A stretch of 17,802 bases of DNA from an uncultured Roseburia sp. (GTDB taxonomy: Bacteria > Bacillota > Clostridia > Lachnospirales > Lachnospiraceae), in contig URJS01000049.1 of the NCBI GenBank assembly GCA_900548205.1, positions 1 to 17,802 of the forward strand. Direction: 5' to 3'. The notes beneath the pieces are model-generated. The model made no database searches. It was given only the letters and a program-made list of their open reading frames with translations, and was not told the origin of the DNA. Positions 7,022-14,919 of this stretch are shown here, in pieces. The position numbers and the translations under genes were made by a program. The number at the start of each line of letters is the position of its first letter. The stretch's first letter is position 1.

Positions 7022-10000
7022 CTATACAATCCTTACTGTCACGATCTCATACGGCTTGACTGGTATCTGAATGCGGTTTCCGGAAACTGCTGCCTCGGTC
7101 TCTGTCTCCTCCAGCAGGTTACAGATATATGCCCGTTCAAAGTCTCTGTTTACCGTCAGGCAAACCCTTGTCTTTGCATTTTCTGACTCGTACAGACGCA
7201 GGATGATCCCGTTTCCATCCTCCGCTGCCTTCACCGTCTCAAGGATCACATTGTCTTTATCGACAGATGCAAACGAATATTCGCCCGCCTTTGTGCCTTT
7301 TTCCACTGCGAGCAGCGGCTGGTTGAGCATATATGCCTCCCGCACCGTTCCTGCCGCACGCCAACCCTCTGCGTGCGGATAGAGCGCATAGGTAAAGAAA
7401 TGCTCCTCATAATCAGTCATCGGGTTCGGCTCGATACCTGACTTGATCAGCGTCAACGCCATATTGGAATCCTTCACGGAGTGACCGTACTTACAATCGT
7501 TTAAGAGACTGACGCCGTAATGTCCCTCCGACAGATCCATCCACTTCTGACCGCAGCTCTCAAAGCGCGCCTTATCCCAGCTCGTATTCTGATGTACCTT
7601 CCTTGTCAGATTGCCGAACTGGATATCAAAGGTCGCCTCGTCCGTATGCACATCCACCGGGAAATGCACCTTCAGCAGATGCTGGTGCTCCTTCCAGTCC
7701 ACATATGTCTCAAATTCTATACGTCTGTTTTTTGCATAGAAATGGATTTTCTGGCGGATCAGGGAATTACTGATCGTCCGCGTCAGCTCCAACGTTGCCC
7801 GCACCGGACCAAGCTCCGTCCACTCCATGTGATCGAGCGCATCCACATCCCAGAATTTCTCTGTATAGTAAATATCAATATCCCAGTTATCATAATAGAT
7901 CGGCTTATCCTCATACATCCGCATGAGATTCGCCCGCTCGCCCTGTTTTAAAACCTCGCGGTCATTTTCCTTATCAAAAATGCCGGTGAACAGCCCGTTT
8001 TCATCCAGTGTGATGCGGTAATACGGCGTTTCCAGATGATGGTCATCCGTGAGCACAAACGGTGTTTCCACCGGCGCAGCCTCTTTTAGTACCGTATAAC
8101 TGCGGTAGCCCTTTGACGGCAGATGCTCCACGCAGGCGATCGCACCGTCCGCCGTTTGCTGTACCGGGTAAACCGCGCCGTTTTCATCTGCAAGCGCCTC
8201 CCCCGCAATATTTCCTAGCATGACCACATCGCTCCGCTCCATGCCGGTCGTGTTAAAAATCGTAATGCCAGCCCCTCCGTCTGCCAGAGCCTCCATGCGT
8301 TCCTTCGCAAGCGCCTCTCTCTGCGCAGTGATCTGCCCGTACTCCTTCTTCGTGACCTCATACACCTCACAGATCGAGGAACCTGGCAGAATATCGTGGA
8401 ACTGGTTGAGCAGTACGGTTTTCCACATCGCGTCGAGTTCCTCTGCCGGATATGCCAGCCTCTCCTCCGCCAGCACGGACAAAAGCTCCAGATCCATCAG
8501 ACCCAGCTCCGATTTGCGGTTGGAGCGTTTATTTCTCGCCATGGAAGTGTAAGTGCCTCTGTGATACTCAAAGTAAAACTCGCCCTCCCAGACCGGAAGT
8601 CTCCGGTTATCCTTCACACGTTCCCAAAGTTCCTCAAAATATGTCCGCGAAAACTCCTGCCGCACCTTCGGGATCCCCTTGATGCCCTTCTCCATGCGCT
8701 TTGAGGTCTCAAGCATCTCTCTGGTCGGACCGCCGCCTCCGTCCCCGTAGCCATAGGAAACGAGAATGTCATTGTTGATGTCCTTGTTCTGATAGCGCAT
8801 CCAGCCGCCCATGATCGCATCCGGATGAAGCATTCCGTTATAGGTCGTAAAGAAATCCTTGATCGGCTGATTGACGCCAAGCGTTGTGATCAGATGCGTC
8901 AGCACCTCGGTACCGTCGATACCGCGCCAAAGCATCGTATCATACGGCACCTTATTAAACTGGTTCCACGCAAGCTTCGTTGTCATAAAATAGTCGATGC
9001 CGCACTTTTTCATGATCTGCGGAAGCGCGCCGGAGTAGCCGAATACGTCAGGCAGCCAGAGCACGCGGTTGTCTAAGCCAAACTCCTCCAAAAAGAAACG
9101 CTTGCCGTGGATAAACTGGCGCACGAGCGATTCTCCCGAAGTCAGGTTACAGTCCGCCTCGACCCACATCCCCCCCTCCGGCTCCCAGCGTTTCTCTCGG
9201 ATGCGCTCCTTCACCTGCGCGTAAAGCTCCGGGTAACGCTCCTTTAAGAAATAGTAGAGCTGCGGCTGGCTTGACATAAATTTATAGTTCGGATATTCCT
9301 CCATCAGCTTTAACACGGTGGCAAAGCTTCTGCAGACCTTTTCCCTCGTCTGCGCAACCGTCCACCACCAAGCCACGTCGATGTGCGTGTGACCGATGCA
9401 GGTGGCGATCACATCCGAATAACCCGCCATCTCCAAGTACAGCACCTCGTCGATATAGTCGGAAGCCCCCCGCAGCGATGCATAGAAAGCCTCCGAATAC
9501 GGCGTGCGCAAGTCCAGAAGATTCACCGTATTATTTAAAATATTCTCAATATCCCTGCGCGTCTTATCATCCTCGTCCATGCGTGAGAATGCAGCCAGCG
9601 GCACCCACAGATCGTAATAGAGCTTCTCGATCAGAGGGTCGATCTCCTGCATCTCGGCGATCAGGTTAAACTCGGTGTGTAAGATTCCGGTATAGGACTG
9701 TAATTCCAGTGTCAGCGTCTCTCCCGCTACCGCCGCCTCTGTGAGGAGCACATCCCTGTGGTTCATGTCCATCCCCTGCGTCACCGCTTTGTTGACAAAC
9801 AGTAAAAACTGTGGGTTCTTCGCATCGTCCCACTCGTCGATCTGTGTGCGCACGTGCATCCACATCGGCTTTCCGTCAAGCTCCTTTGGAACGGTAAAGG
9901 TCGTCTTAAACCAGTAGTGGCAGTCCTTTCCGTACCAGTGCATCGTCTGACTGTCAAACGTCTGCCACTCTGCCGCATCCGCCGCCGCATCTTCCGGATG

Positions 10001-10111
10001 GATGAAATCACCCTCCTTATATTCCCACGCTGCGATCGGAAAACGCTGTCTGATCTTCAGCTTCTTTAACTCCTCGCAAATGCCATTCACTCTTTTATCC
10101 AAAAAATCCAT
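7022..10111 (-). CDS. GH38 alpha-mannosidase, cytoplasmic (MAN2C1/Ams1-like)
   Basis: A 1029-residue retaining, metal-dependent alpha-mannosidase. Residues 1-150 form the extra N-terminal domain seen in the cytosolic MAN2C1/Ams1 branch (WQTFD...GKDCHYWFKTTFTVP). The catalytic barrel begins near 235: GHTHIDVAWWW supplies metal ligands (H241, H243/D245) and LPDVFGYSGALPQ holds the nucleophile D355. NQFHDILPGSSI gives the family's conserved His, and the beta-rich GH38 C-terminal domain follows to the end. Length is usual for the branch and no signal peptide is present. It would trim alpha-linked mannose from imported high-mannose or core glycan fragments. The ATG at 10111 has a GGAAGGGAG site; the gene lies 21 bp after GH130. 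Confidence 0.95.
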   Translation of the reverse strand: MDFLDKRVNGICEELKKLKIRQRFPIAAWEYKEGDFIHPEDAAADAAEWQTFDSQTMHWYGKDCHYWFKTTFTVPKELDGKPMWMHVRTQIDEWDDAKNPQFLLFVNKAVTQGMDMNHRDVLLTEAAVAGETLTLELQSYTGILHTEFNLIAEMQEIDPLIEKLYYDLWVPLAAFSRMDEDDKTRRDIENILNNTVNLLDLRTPYSEAFYASLRGASDYIDEVLYLEMAGYSDVIATCIGHTHIDVAWWWTVAQTREKVCRSFATVLKLMEEYPNYKFMSSQPQLYYFLKERYPELYAQVKERIREKRWEPEGGMWVEADCNLTSGESLVRQFIHGKRFFLEEFGLDNRVLWLPDVFGYSGALPQIMKKCGIDYFMTTKLAWNQFNKVPYDTMLWRGIDGTEVLTHLITTLGVNQPIKDFFTTYNGMLHPDAIMGGWMRYQNKDINNDILVSYGYGDGGGGPTREMLETSKRMEKGIKGIPKVRQEFSRTYFEELWERVKDNRRLPVWEGEFYFEYHRGTYTSMARNKRSNRKSELGLMDLELLSVLAEERLAYPAEELDAMWKTVLLNQFHDILPGSSICEVYEVTKKEYGQITAQREALAKERMEALADGGAGITIFNTTGMERSDVVMLGNIAGEALADENGAVYPVQQTADGAIACVEHLPSKGYRSYTVLKEAAPVETPFVLTDDHHLETPYYRITLDENGLFTGIFDKENDREVLKQGERANLMRMYEDKPIYYDNWDIDIYYTEKFWDVDALDHMEWTELGPVRATLELTRTISNSLIRQKIHFYAKNRRIEFETYVDWKEHQHLLKVHFPVDVHTDEATFDIQFGNLTRKVHQNTSWDKARFESCGQKWMDLSEGHYGVSLLNDCKYGHSVKDSNMALTLIKSGIEPNPMTDYEEHFFTYALYPHAEGWRAAGTVREAYMLNQPLLAVEKGTKAGEYSFASVDKDNVILETVKAAEDGNGIILRLYESENAKTRVCLTVNRDFERAYICNLLEETETEAAVSGNRIQIPVKPYEIVTVRIV

Positions 10112-10132
10112 ACGGTTCTCCCTTCCAGCTTT

Positions 10133-11122
10133 TTAAATATGATGTTCTTTCAGATAACCGATCAGCTCGTCCGCGGTTGTAAATGCGATCCCCGTCACGG
10201 TGTCCGCGCAGCCGTAATACACAGCGATCCTTCCCGTATCTGCATCCGTAAGCGCCGCACATGGGAATACCACATTCGGCACGTCCCCGACACACTCATA
10301 ATTTTCATATGGCGCTAAGATATAGTCCTTCGAGCGGTAAAGCACCTTCCACGGCTGCTCCAAATCCAAAAGCGCCGCCCCCATGCGGTATACAAATCCG
10401 TTGCAGGTCGTGATCACCCCGTGATAGATCATCAGCCAGCCCTCATCCGTCTCGATCGGTATCGGTCCGGGACCTACCTTGGTTCCCTGCCATGCCGAGC
10501 AGTCCTCCTTGATCGGGCTCATCACATGGCGGTGACGTCCCCAGAACTCCATATCAGGACTCTGGCTGACAAAAATATCCCCGAACGGTGTGTGACCGTT
10601 ATCGCTCGGGCGGCTTAACATGGTATAAAGCCCCTGGATCTTCCGCGGGAACAGCACGCCGTTTCTGTTGCACGGCAAAAATGCGTTCTCCAACTGTACA
10701 AATTTCTTGAAATCAAACGTGTATGCCACGCCGATCGTCGGCCCGTGATAGCCGTTGCACCATGTGACATAATAGCGGTCCTCCAAAAAGCAGACTCTTG
10801 GATCGTAGCGGTACTCCCGCTTTAAGATCTCCCCGTCCGCCCCGGTAAACTGCACCGGTGTATCCTCGATTTCCCAGTGGATCCCGTCCTTACTTCTCCC
10901 AACAAAAATATCCATGCTGATCGAGCGGCTGTCACAGCGGAACACTCCCGCAAACCCGTCCTCAAACGGTACGACGGCGCTGTTAAAGACACTGTTTGAC
11001 ACACGGTTTCCATCCCTGCCGATGATCGGGTTTCCGCTGTAACGCCACAGCGGCATCCGGCAGCCTTCCGGCTTCTCCTCCCACGGGATATTTGGTAACG
11101 ATCGTCCGATTATTTTGCTCAT
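10133..11122 (-). CDS. GH130 beta-mannoside phosphorylase
   Basis: A 329-residue cytoplasmic enzyme of a five-bladed propeller family. It cleaves beta-1,4-mannosides with phosphate, giving mannose 1-phosphate. Landmarks are NPIIGRDG, FNSAVVPFEDGFAGVFRCDSRS, YDPRV with the general acid D107, NRNGVLFPRKIQG, KVGPGPIPIETDEGWL and the tail YYGCADTVTGIAF. Length fits the short GH130_2-like group, which includes mannooligosaccharide and Man-beta-1,4-GlcNAc phosphorylases. With GH38 and GH20 next door, and no mannanase or epimerase, Man-GlcNAc is the favoured substrate (inference). The ATG at 11122 follows GGGGAG at nine bases; a TTG at 11152 would add ten residues and has no site. Confidence 0.9.
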   Translation of the reverse strand: MSKIIGRSLPNIPWEEKPEGCRMPLWRYSGNPIIGRDGNRVSNSVFNSAVVPFEDGFAGVFRCDSRSISMDIFVGRSKDGIHWEIEDTPVQFTGADGEILKREYRYDPRVCFLEDRYYVTWCNGYHGPTIGVAYTFDFKKFVQLENAFLPCNRNGVLFPRKIQGLYTMLSRPSDNGHTPFGDIFVSQSPDMEFWGRHRHVMSPIKEDCSAWQGTKVGPGPIPIETDEGWLMIYHGVITTCNGFVYRMGAALLDLEQPWKVLYRSKDYILAPYENYECVGDVPNVVFPCAALTDADTGRIAVYYGCADTVTGIAFTTADELIGYLKEHHI

Positions 11123-11153
11123 ATGTACACTCTCCCCTGTATTTTTAGACAAC

Positions 11154-11182
11154 GATAGGGAATCATTTTCAGATTCCCTATC
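11154..11182 (-). other. Intercistronic hairpin between binding-protein and GH130 genes
   Basis: GATAGGGAATC and GATTCCCTATC are a perfect 11-bp inverted repeat around a 7-base loop, 16 bases past the binding-protein stop. No T run follows on the minus strand. Such hairpins often block 3' decay or act as partial terminators and raise the level of binding-protein mRNA over distal enzyme genes; that role is inferred. Confidence 0.65.
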
Positions 11183-11198
11183 AAATTACACCGCTTAT

Positions 11199-12677
11199 TT
11201 ATTTTGCCGCATCCACCTGCGCCTGTGCCTCCGCACGGATCGTCTCCCACCCAGCTGCATCCAATTCCTCCAGTATCTGCGGGATCAGTTTTGCAGGATC
11301 CTGCGCGCCGGTCCACAACTCGGACTTATATTTCTCGTATACGGCACGGCAGTTTGCAAGCTCTGTCTCCACCTTGCTGGTATCCATATCAAAGCCGAGC
11401 ATCACGGACGGGGTTGCATTCGCGTTCAGCTCCTTCACCTCATCCCACTCATTGACCTCCACATCCGCAAGCTGTGTGACATTGAAGAAGGTTCCCTGTG
11501 TATACCCCGCCATAGACCACTCGTTGTTTAACTTCTCAACCTTGCCGTCCGCTGTATACTGGAAATTCTCTCTCTCCACACCGTAGAAGAACCAGTCGCG
11601 CACCTTGGAGTCCGTATTTACAAGCTCAAGCAGCTCAAGTGCTTTCTTTGGATGCTCGCAGCCTGCATAAATACCGTTCATGGAACCGCGCACGGATGTA
11701 TTGGAAACAAAGGTCTCGCCGTACTGGATCGCCTCACAGTTCTCAATTCCGTTGTTCGGTCCCCAGTTCGACTTTGCAGCTCCGCTCCAGCCCTGCGCCG
11801 TAAAGAAGGTGCGGTAGTTGTTGGAGTCATCTGCGGTCGGCGCATCTCCGTTGATCACGCCGTCCATATACATCTGATGGATGATCTCAAGATTGGAGAC
11901 AACCTCCGGATCCTCCAGCGGATTTACCACCTTTTTCTCTGTGTCGTTATACTTCACGCCAAGCACCGGCAGTCCCGCTCCAAGCTGGTCATAATATCCG
12001 ATCAGCCAGTCTGCACCATTCTTCGACATACGGTAAGGAGCAGCCTTCTCACCTGCCTCAATCGTTTCAAGGGCAGCCGCCAGATCCTCGTAGGTTGTAA
12101 TATTCTTATAGTCAATGTTATACTTCTCCGCCATATCGACGTCCCAGATAAAGTAATTTGTGATCGAGCTGTCCTTATATGTCGGGATCGCATAGATCTT
12201 ACCGCCGATGGACGCTGCGGTCCAGTAATCCTCCGGGATCATCGCATACAGCTCCGGCGCTGCGGTCGGAAGAAGCTCTGTAAGATCCATAAATACGCCT
12301 GTTCCCACCTCGGAATTGTAACGTGTCTGATCGGTAAACATAATATCGAATGCCTCGCCCGAGTTTGCGATCACGCTTCGTCTGTTGTCCCAGTCGCCCC
12401 ACGGCACGATCTCCATATCCACGTTGACCCCGATCTTTTCCTCCAGATACGGATTGATCTGCTCTAACCATGCGTCATAGTTGCTTGGCATACCGTTGCC
12501 CACCTGGATCCATTTTAAGGTAACGACCTCGCCGGAATCTGCAGCCCCCGTCTCCGTTCCCACTACTGCCCCGCCGTCGGCACCCGTCTGAGTGCTTCCG
12601 TCAGAACCACATCCCGCCATTGCTCCCACTCCCATGAAGCAGGCAAGCGTCAATGCCAAAAATCTTCTTTTTTTCAT
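11199..12677 (-). CDS. ABC transporter sugar-binding lipoprotein (CUT1)
   Basis: A 492-residue solute-binding protein held to the outer face of the membrane. The signal peptide MKKRRFLALTLACFMGVGAM is followed by a lipobox MAGC, so Cys23 is the likely lipidated residue; a Gly/Ser/Thr-rich linker follows. The body shows the extracellular-binding fold of the oligosaccharide group (LKWIQVGNGMPSNYDAWLEQ; EIVPWGDWDNRRSVIANSGE; IGGKIYAIPTYKDS). It should capture the oligosaccharide imported by the two permeases upstream. The ATG at 12677 lies after AGGAGG and a second GGAGA-like stretch, 36 bases past the permease stop. The ligand is not visible from sequence; the operon enzymes point to a mannose- and GlcNAc-containing glycan. 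Confidence 0.93.
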   Translation of the reverse strand: MKKRRFLALTLACFMGVGAMAGCGSDGSTQTGADGGAVVGTETGAADSGEVVTLKWIQVGNGMPSNYDAWLEQINPYLEEKIGVNVDMEIVPWGDWDNRRSVIANSGEAFDIMFTDQTRYNSEVGTGVFMDLTELLPTAAPELYAMIPEDYWTAASIGGKIYAIPTYKDSSITNYFIWDVDMAEKYNIDYKNITTYEDLAAALETIEAGEKAAPYRMSKNGADWLIGYYDQLGAGLPVLGVKYNDTEKKVVNPLEDPEVVSNLEIIHQMYMDGVINGDAPTADDSNNYRTFFTAQGWSGAAKSNWGPNNGIENCEAIQYGETFVSNTSVRGSMNGIYAGCEHPKKALELLELVNTDSKVRDWFFYGVERENFQYTADGKVEKLNNEWSMAGYTQGTFFNVTQLADVEVNEWDEVKELNANATPSVMLGFDMDTSKVETELANCRAVYEKYKSELWTGAQDPAKLIPQILEELDAAGWETIRAEAQAQVDAAK

Positions 12678-12713
12678 ACCTTTTCTCTCCTTTTCCTCCT
12701 GAAATCTATGTTG

Positions 12714-13640
12714 TCAGCCTTTGACTGCTCCAACCGTAAGCCCCGAAATAAAATATTTCTGGAAAAATGGATATGTACACGCGATCGGAATAATAATGAT
12801 GATCGCCATCGCCATTCGTGCGCCCTCCTTGGGCATATTGTTGATATACTGCTGCATCGTAAGTCCCATCGCCGGATTCTTTGCCATCATCTCGATATTT
12901 CTCTGCACATGATCCAAAAGCGCCTGCAGCGAAAACAGCTTGGTGTTTGTGATGTACAGCGAGGACTGGAACCAGTCATTCCAGTAGCCGAATGTCAAAA
13001 ACAGCGCGATCGTTGCCAGCATCGGCTTTGACAGCGGCAGCGCGATCCTCGTAAAAATCTTAAACTGGCTCGCACCGTCGATCTGCGCCGACTCGATCAC
13101 CGAATCCGGGATGTTCGTCTTAAAGAATGTCCGGCAGATCACCACGTTAAAGGAGGAGACACACAGCGGCAGGATCAGCGCCCACACCGTATCCTTCAAA
13201 TGTAGCATCTGTGTATTTACCACATAGGAAGCGATCATACCTCCGTTAAAGATCATCGGGATAAACACCACCATCGACAGAAATCCGTTCAGCTTATAGG
13301 AGCTCCTTGAGAGGACATATCCCATTGTACTCGTCAGCGCCAGTCCAATGATGGTTCCGACCACCGCCACGAAAACCGACACGCCAAGTGCCTGCAGGAT
13401 CATCCCGCCTTCCTTGAACAGAAACTGGTAGGATTCCAAGGAGAACGTCTCTGGTATAAACTGGTAACCGTTCATCCTGATCGATTCCTCCGACGAGATT
13501 GAGATCATAAACACGAAAAACACCGGAATGATACAGATCGCCGCGCAGAAAATGAAAATAATATTAAAGATAAAGTTCGTCTGTGGCTTGATTCGGTTCA
13601 GTCTCGACATCGAATCTTCCATTTCTCTTGTCTTCGCCAT
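12714..13640 (-). CDS. ABC sugar permease, inner membrane (YtcP/LplC-like)
   Basis: A 308-residue membrane protein with about six membrane spans, beginning FIFNIIFIFCAAICIIPVFFVF. The EAA loop that contacts the ATPase is ESAQIDGASQFKIFTRIALP (about 183-202), and the C-terminus GLTVGAVKG is a hallmark of this CUT1 permease group. It pairs with the permease encoded just upstream. The start is the ATG at 13640, with AGGAGG six bases upstream and overlapping the stop codon region of the previous gene; a longer frame from 13676 would overlap that gene and has no site. The operon encodes no ATPase, so a shared MsmK/UgpC-type ATPase from elsewhere probably drives import. Confidence 0.93.
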   Translation of the reverse strand: MAKTREMEDSMSRLNRIKPQTNFIFNIIFIFCAAICIIPVFFVFMISISSEESIRMNGYQFIPETFSLESYQFLFKEGGMILQALGVSVFVAVVGTIIGLALTSTMGYVLSRSSYKLNGFLSMVVFIPMIFNGGMIASYVVNTQMLHLKDTVWALILPLCVSSFNVVICRTFFKTNIPDSVIESAQIDGASQFKIFTRIALPLSKPMLATIALFLTFGYWNDWFQSSLYITNTKLFSLQALLDHVQRNIEMMAKNPAMGLTMQQYINNMPKEGARMAMAIIIIIPIACTYPFFQKYFISGLTVGAVKG

Positions 13641-13650
13641 TCCTATCCTC

Positions 13651-14604
13651 CTATATGATCGCACTGTCTTTATCAATCTTCTTCACAAGCGCATTCGCCA
13701 GCAAAATCGTGATGCAGCAAGCCACCGACTGGAAGAACGTAACCGCGGAGGTCATACCGATCGGCGTATTCGACTGCAGCGCATTGTAGACATAGGTATC
13801 GATCGTTGCAACCGCATTGAAAATGGATCCCTTCGCACCCTGCGAGATCTGGAAAAACAGACCAAAGTCGGAATAGAAGATCTTGCCGATATTTAAAATA
13901 AACATCATGATAATGACATTCTTCAGACACGGCAGCGTAATATACCATACCTGCTGTCTCTTGTTCGCCCCGTCCACGACCGCCGCCTCATAGAGCGTGC
14001 TGTCGATACCGGAAATGCTGGAAAGATAGATCACCATGTTGTAGCCCGTATTTTTCCAGATATACATAAAGATCAAAATGAACGGCCAGACCTCCGGCGT
14101 CATGTACCATTGCACCGGATCGCTGCCCCCATTCCGCAGCATCGTATTGACCATGCCGTTGTCTACATTCAAGAACGCATCCACAAAATATGCGACCACA
14201 ACCCACGACATGAAATACGGGAAAAACATCAGCGTCTGGTAAACCTTTGACTTTCTCTTGCTGTGCAAAAGACTGATCATGATCGCCATTCCCACGGACA
14301 AAACCAGTCCCAAAACAATAAAGACCAGATTGTACAAAATGGTATTGCGCAGAATGACAAACAAGTCATTGGACTTTATCAGGAACTCAAAGTTTTTAAA
14401 TCCCGCCCACTCGCTGTGCAGTACATTGTAGAGAAAGCTCTTTCCCCCGACTGCCCGGTAATTCTTAAATGCGATAATAAGACCGAACATCGGCAGGAAA
14501 CAAAACAGCAGATACCACACAGTCGTCGGCAGCGCTAACAATGTCAGTTCCACATCGTTTTTCGTCCACGAACGTCGGATGCGTTTCTTCTTTTCTTTCG
14601 CCAT
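13651..14604 (-). CDS. ABC sugar permease, inner membrane (LplB/YtcQ-partner type)
   Basis: A 317-residue membrane protein and the first gene of the operon. A basic N-terminus (MAKEKKKRIRR) precedes about six spans, the first near 21-45 (LLALPTTVWYLLFCFLPMFG). The EAA loop is YEAAVVDGANKRQQVWYITLP (about 205-225). It forms the heterodimeric channel with the next gene, ten bases downstream. The start ATG at 14604 has GGAGGAG five bases upstream; a TTG at 14628 would add eight residues with no site. The promoter at 14652-14680 gives a leader of about 40 bases that holds one of the GTTAAC palindromes. Confidence 0.93.
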   Translation of the reverse strand: MAKEKKKRIRRSWTKNDVELTLLALPTTVWYLLFCFLPMFGLIIAFKNYRAVGGKSFLYNVLHSEWAGFKNFEFLIKSNDLFVILRNTILYNLVFIVLGLVLSVGMAIMISLLHSKRKSKVYQTLMFFPYFMSWVVVAYFVDAFLNVDNGMVNTMLRNGGSDPVQWYMTPEVWPFILIFMYIWKNTGYNMVIYLSSISGIDSTLYEAAVVDGANKRQQVWYITLPCLKNVIIMMFILNIGKIFYSDFGLFFQISQGAKGSIFNAVATIDTYVYNALQSNTPIGMTSAVTFFQSVACCITILLANALVKKIDKDSAII

Positions 14605-14627
14605 CTTTTCTCCTCCTGCTATCTTCA

Positions 14628-14640
14628 ACAGTTAACTTTT
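14628..14640. repeat. Direct repeat copy 1, ACAGTTAACTTTT
   Basis: This 13-base word occurs exactly at 14628-14640, in the operon leader, and again at 14821-14833, upstream of the regulator promoter. Each copy contains the palindrome AGTTAACT. An identical word on both flanks of a divergent promoter region suggests binding of the same regulator at both sides. Confidence 0.55.
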
Positions 14641-14682
14641 ATTGTATGAAAATGTTAACATCTAGTTTCTTTGTTGTCAACA
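14630..14682. promoter_or_regulatory. Candidate operator cluster over the glycoside-operon promoter
   Basis: Three palindromes lie in a row: AGTTAACT (14630-14637, downstream of the start site), ATGTTAACAT (14652-14661, on the -10 box) and TGTTGTCAACA (14672-14682, on the -35 box). Their centres are 23 and 20.5 bp apart, about two helical turns, so they would face the same side of the DNA. Repression by the divergent LacI-type protein is the natural reading, but binding is inferred. Confidence 0.45.
14652..14680 (-). promoter_or_regulatory. Main promoter of the glycoside operon
   Basis: On the minus strand a perfect TTGACA (14680-14675) and TAACAT (14657-14652) are separated by 17 bp. Transcription should start near 14645. 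The weak -10 with a perfect -35 and overlapping palindromes fits a regulated promoter. Confidence 0.6.
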
Positions 14683-14739
14683 GAAATGCACAATATTTTC
14701 TCCTGATTTTTCTATTTTTTATTTATTTTCGCAGTTTTC

Positions 14740-14763
14740 ACAAATATTTTATTAAATATTTGT
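14740..14763. repeat. 24-bp perfect inverted repeat in the divergent intergenic region
   Basis: ACAAATATTT (14740-14749) and AAATATTTGT (14754-14763) are perfect 10-base arms around TATT. It lies about midway between the two divergent promoters. No T run marks it as a terminator. It could be a site for a second regulator or a DNA-bending element; only the symmetry is seen. Confidence 0.5.
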
Positions 14764-14820
14764 TTACTTTTTCTTCCTATATATTAACTTCTATCAATAT
14801 TTTTTTGCTTATAGTTTACT

Positions 14821-14833
14821 ACAGTTAACTTTT
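14821..14833. repeat. Direct repeat copy 2, ACAGTTAACTTTT, near the regulator promoter
   Basis: Second exact copy of the 13-base word at 14628-14640, with its AGTTAACT palindrome at 14823-14830, ending 12 bp upstream of the -35 box of the regulator gene. It may serve in autoregulation or looping with the sites near 14630-14682. Confidence 0.5.
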
Positions 14834-14845
14834 GTTAATTTATTC

Positions 14846-14874
14846 TTGCTTTTAAAAATTAAAAATGATATACT
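14846..14874 (+). promoter_or_regulatory. Promoter of the LacI-family regulator gene
   Basis: TTGCTT (14846-14851) and TATACT (14869-14874) are 17 bp apart, with TGA just before the -10 as in extended -10 promoters. The start site should be near 14881, giving a leader of about 40 bases to the ATG at 14920. Confidence 0.65.
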
Positions 14875-14919
14875 CATAACTATATAAAAAAGAAACAAAA
14901 ACAATACAGGTGGTTTTTT

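Noticed and set aside
6231..7070. 279-codon open frame opposite the GH3 gene
   Set aside because: It is the antisense shadow of a clear GH3 gene, has no ribosome binding site and its protein is rich in Arg/His/Ser with no domain.
11123..11152. TTG start at 11152 for the GH130 gene
   Set aside because: The ATG at 11122 has a GGGGAG site, and the longer form would add ten residues from the leader, overlapping the spacer.
11652..12467. 271-codon open frame opposite the binding-protein gene
   Set aside because: Antisense to a lipoprotein gene with full family support; composition is unlike a real protein and no start signal is seen.
14605..14628. TTG start at 14628 for the first permease gene
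   Set aside because: The ATG at 14604 has a strong GGAGGAG site at good spacing, while the TTG has none.
14641..14650. TACAAT (minus strand) as -10 of the operon promoter
   Set aside because: The sequence 17 bp upstream (GAAACT) is a poor -35; the TTGACA-17-TAACAT pair is better.
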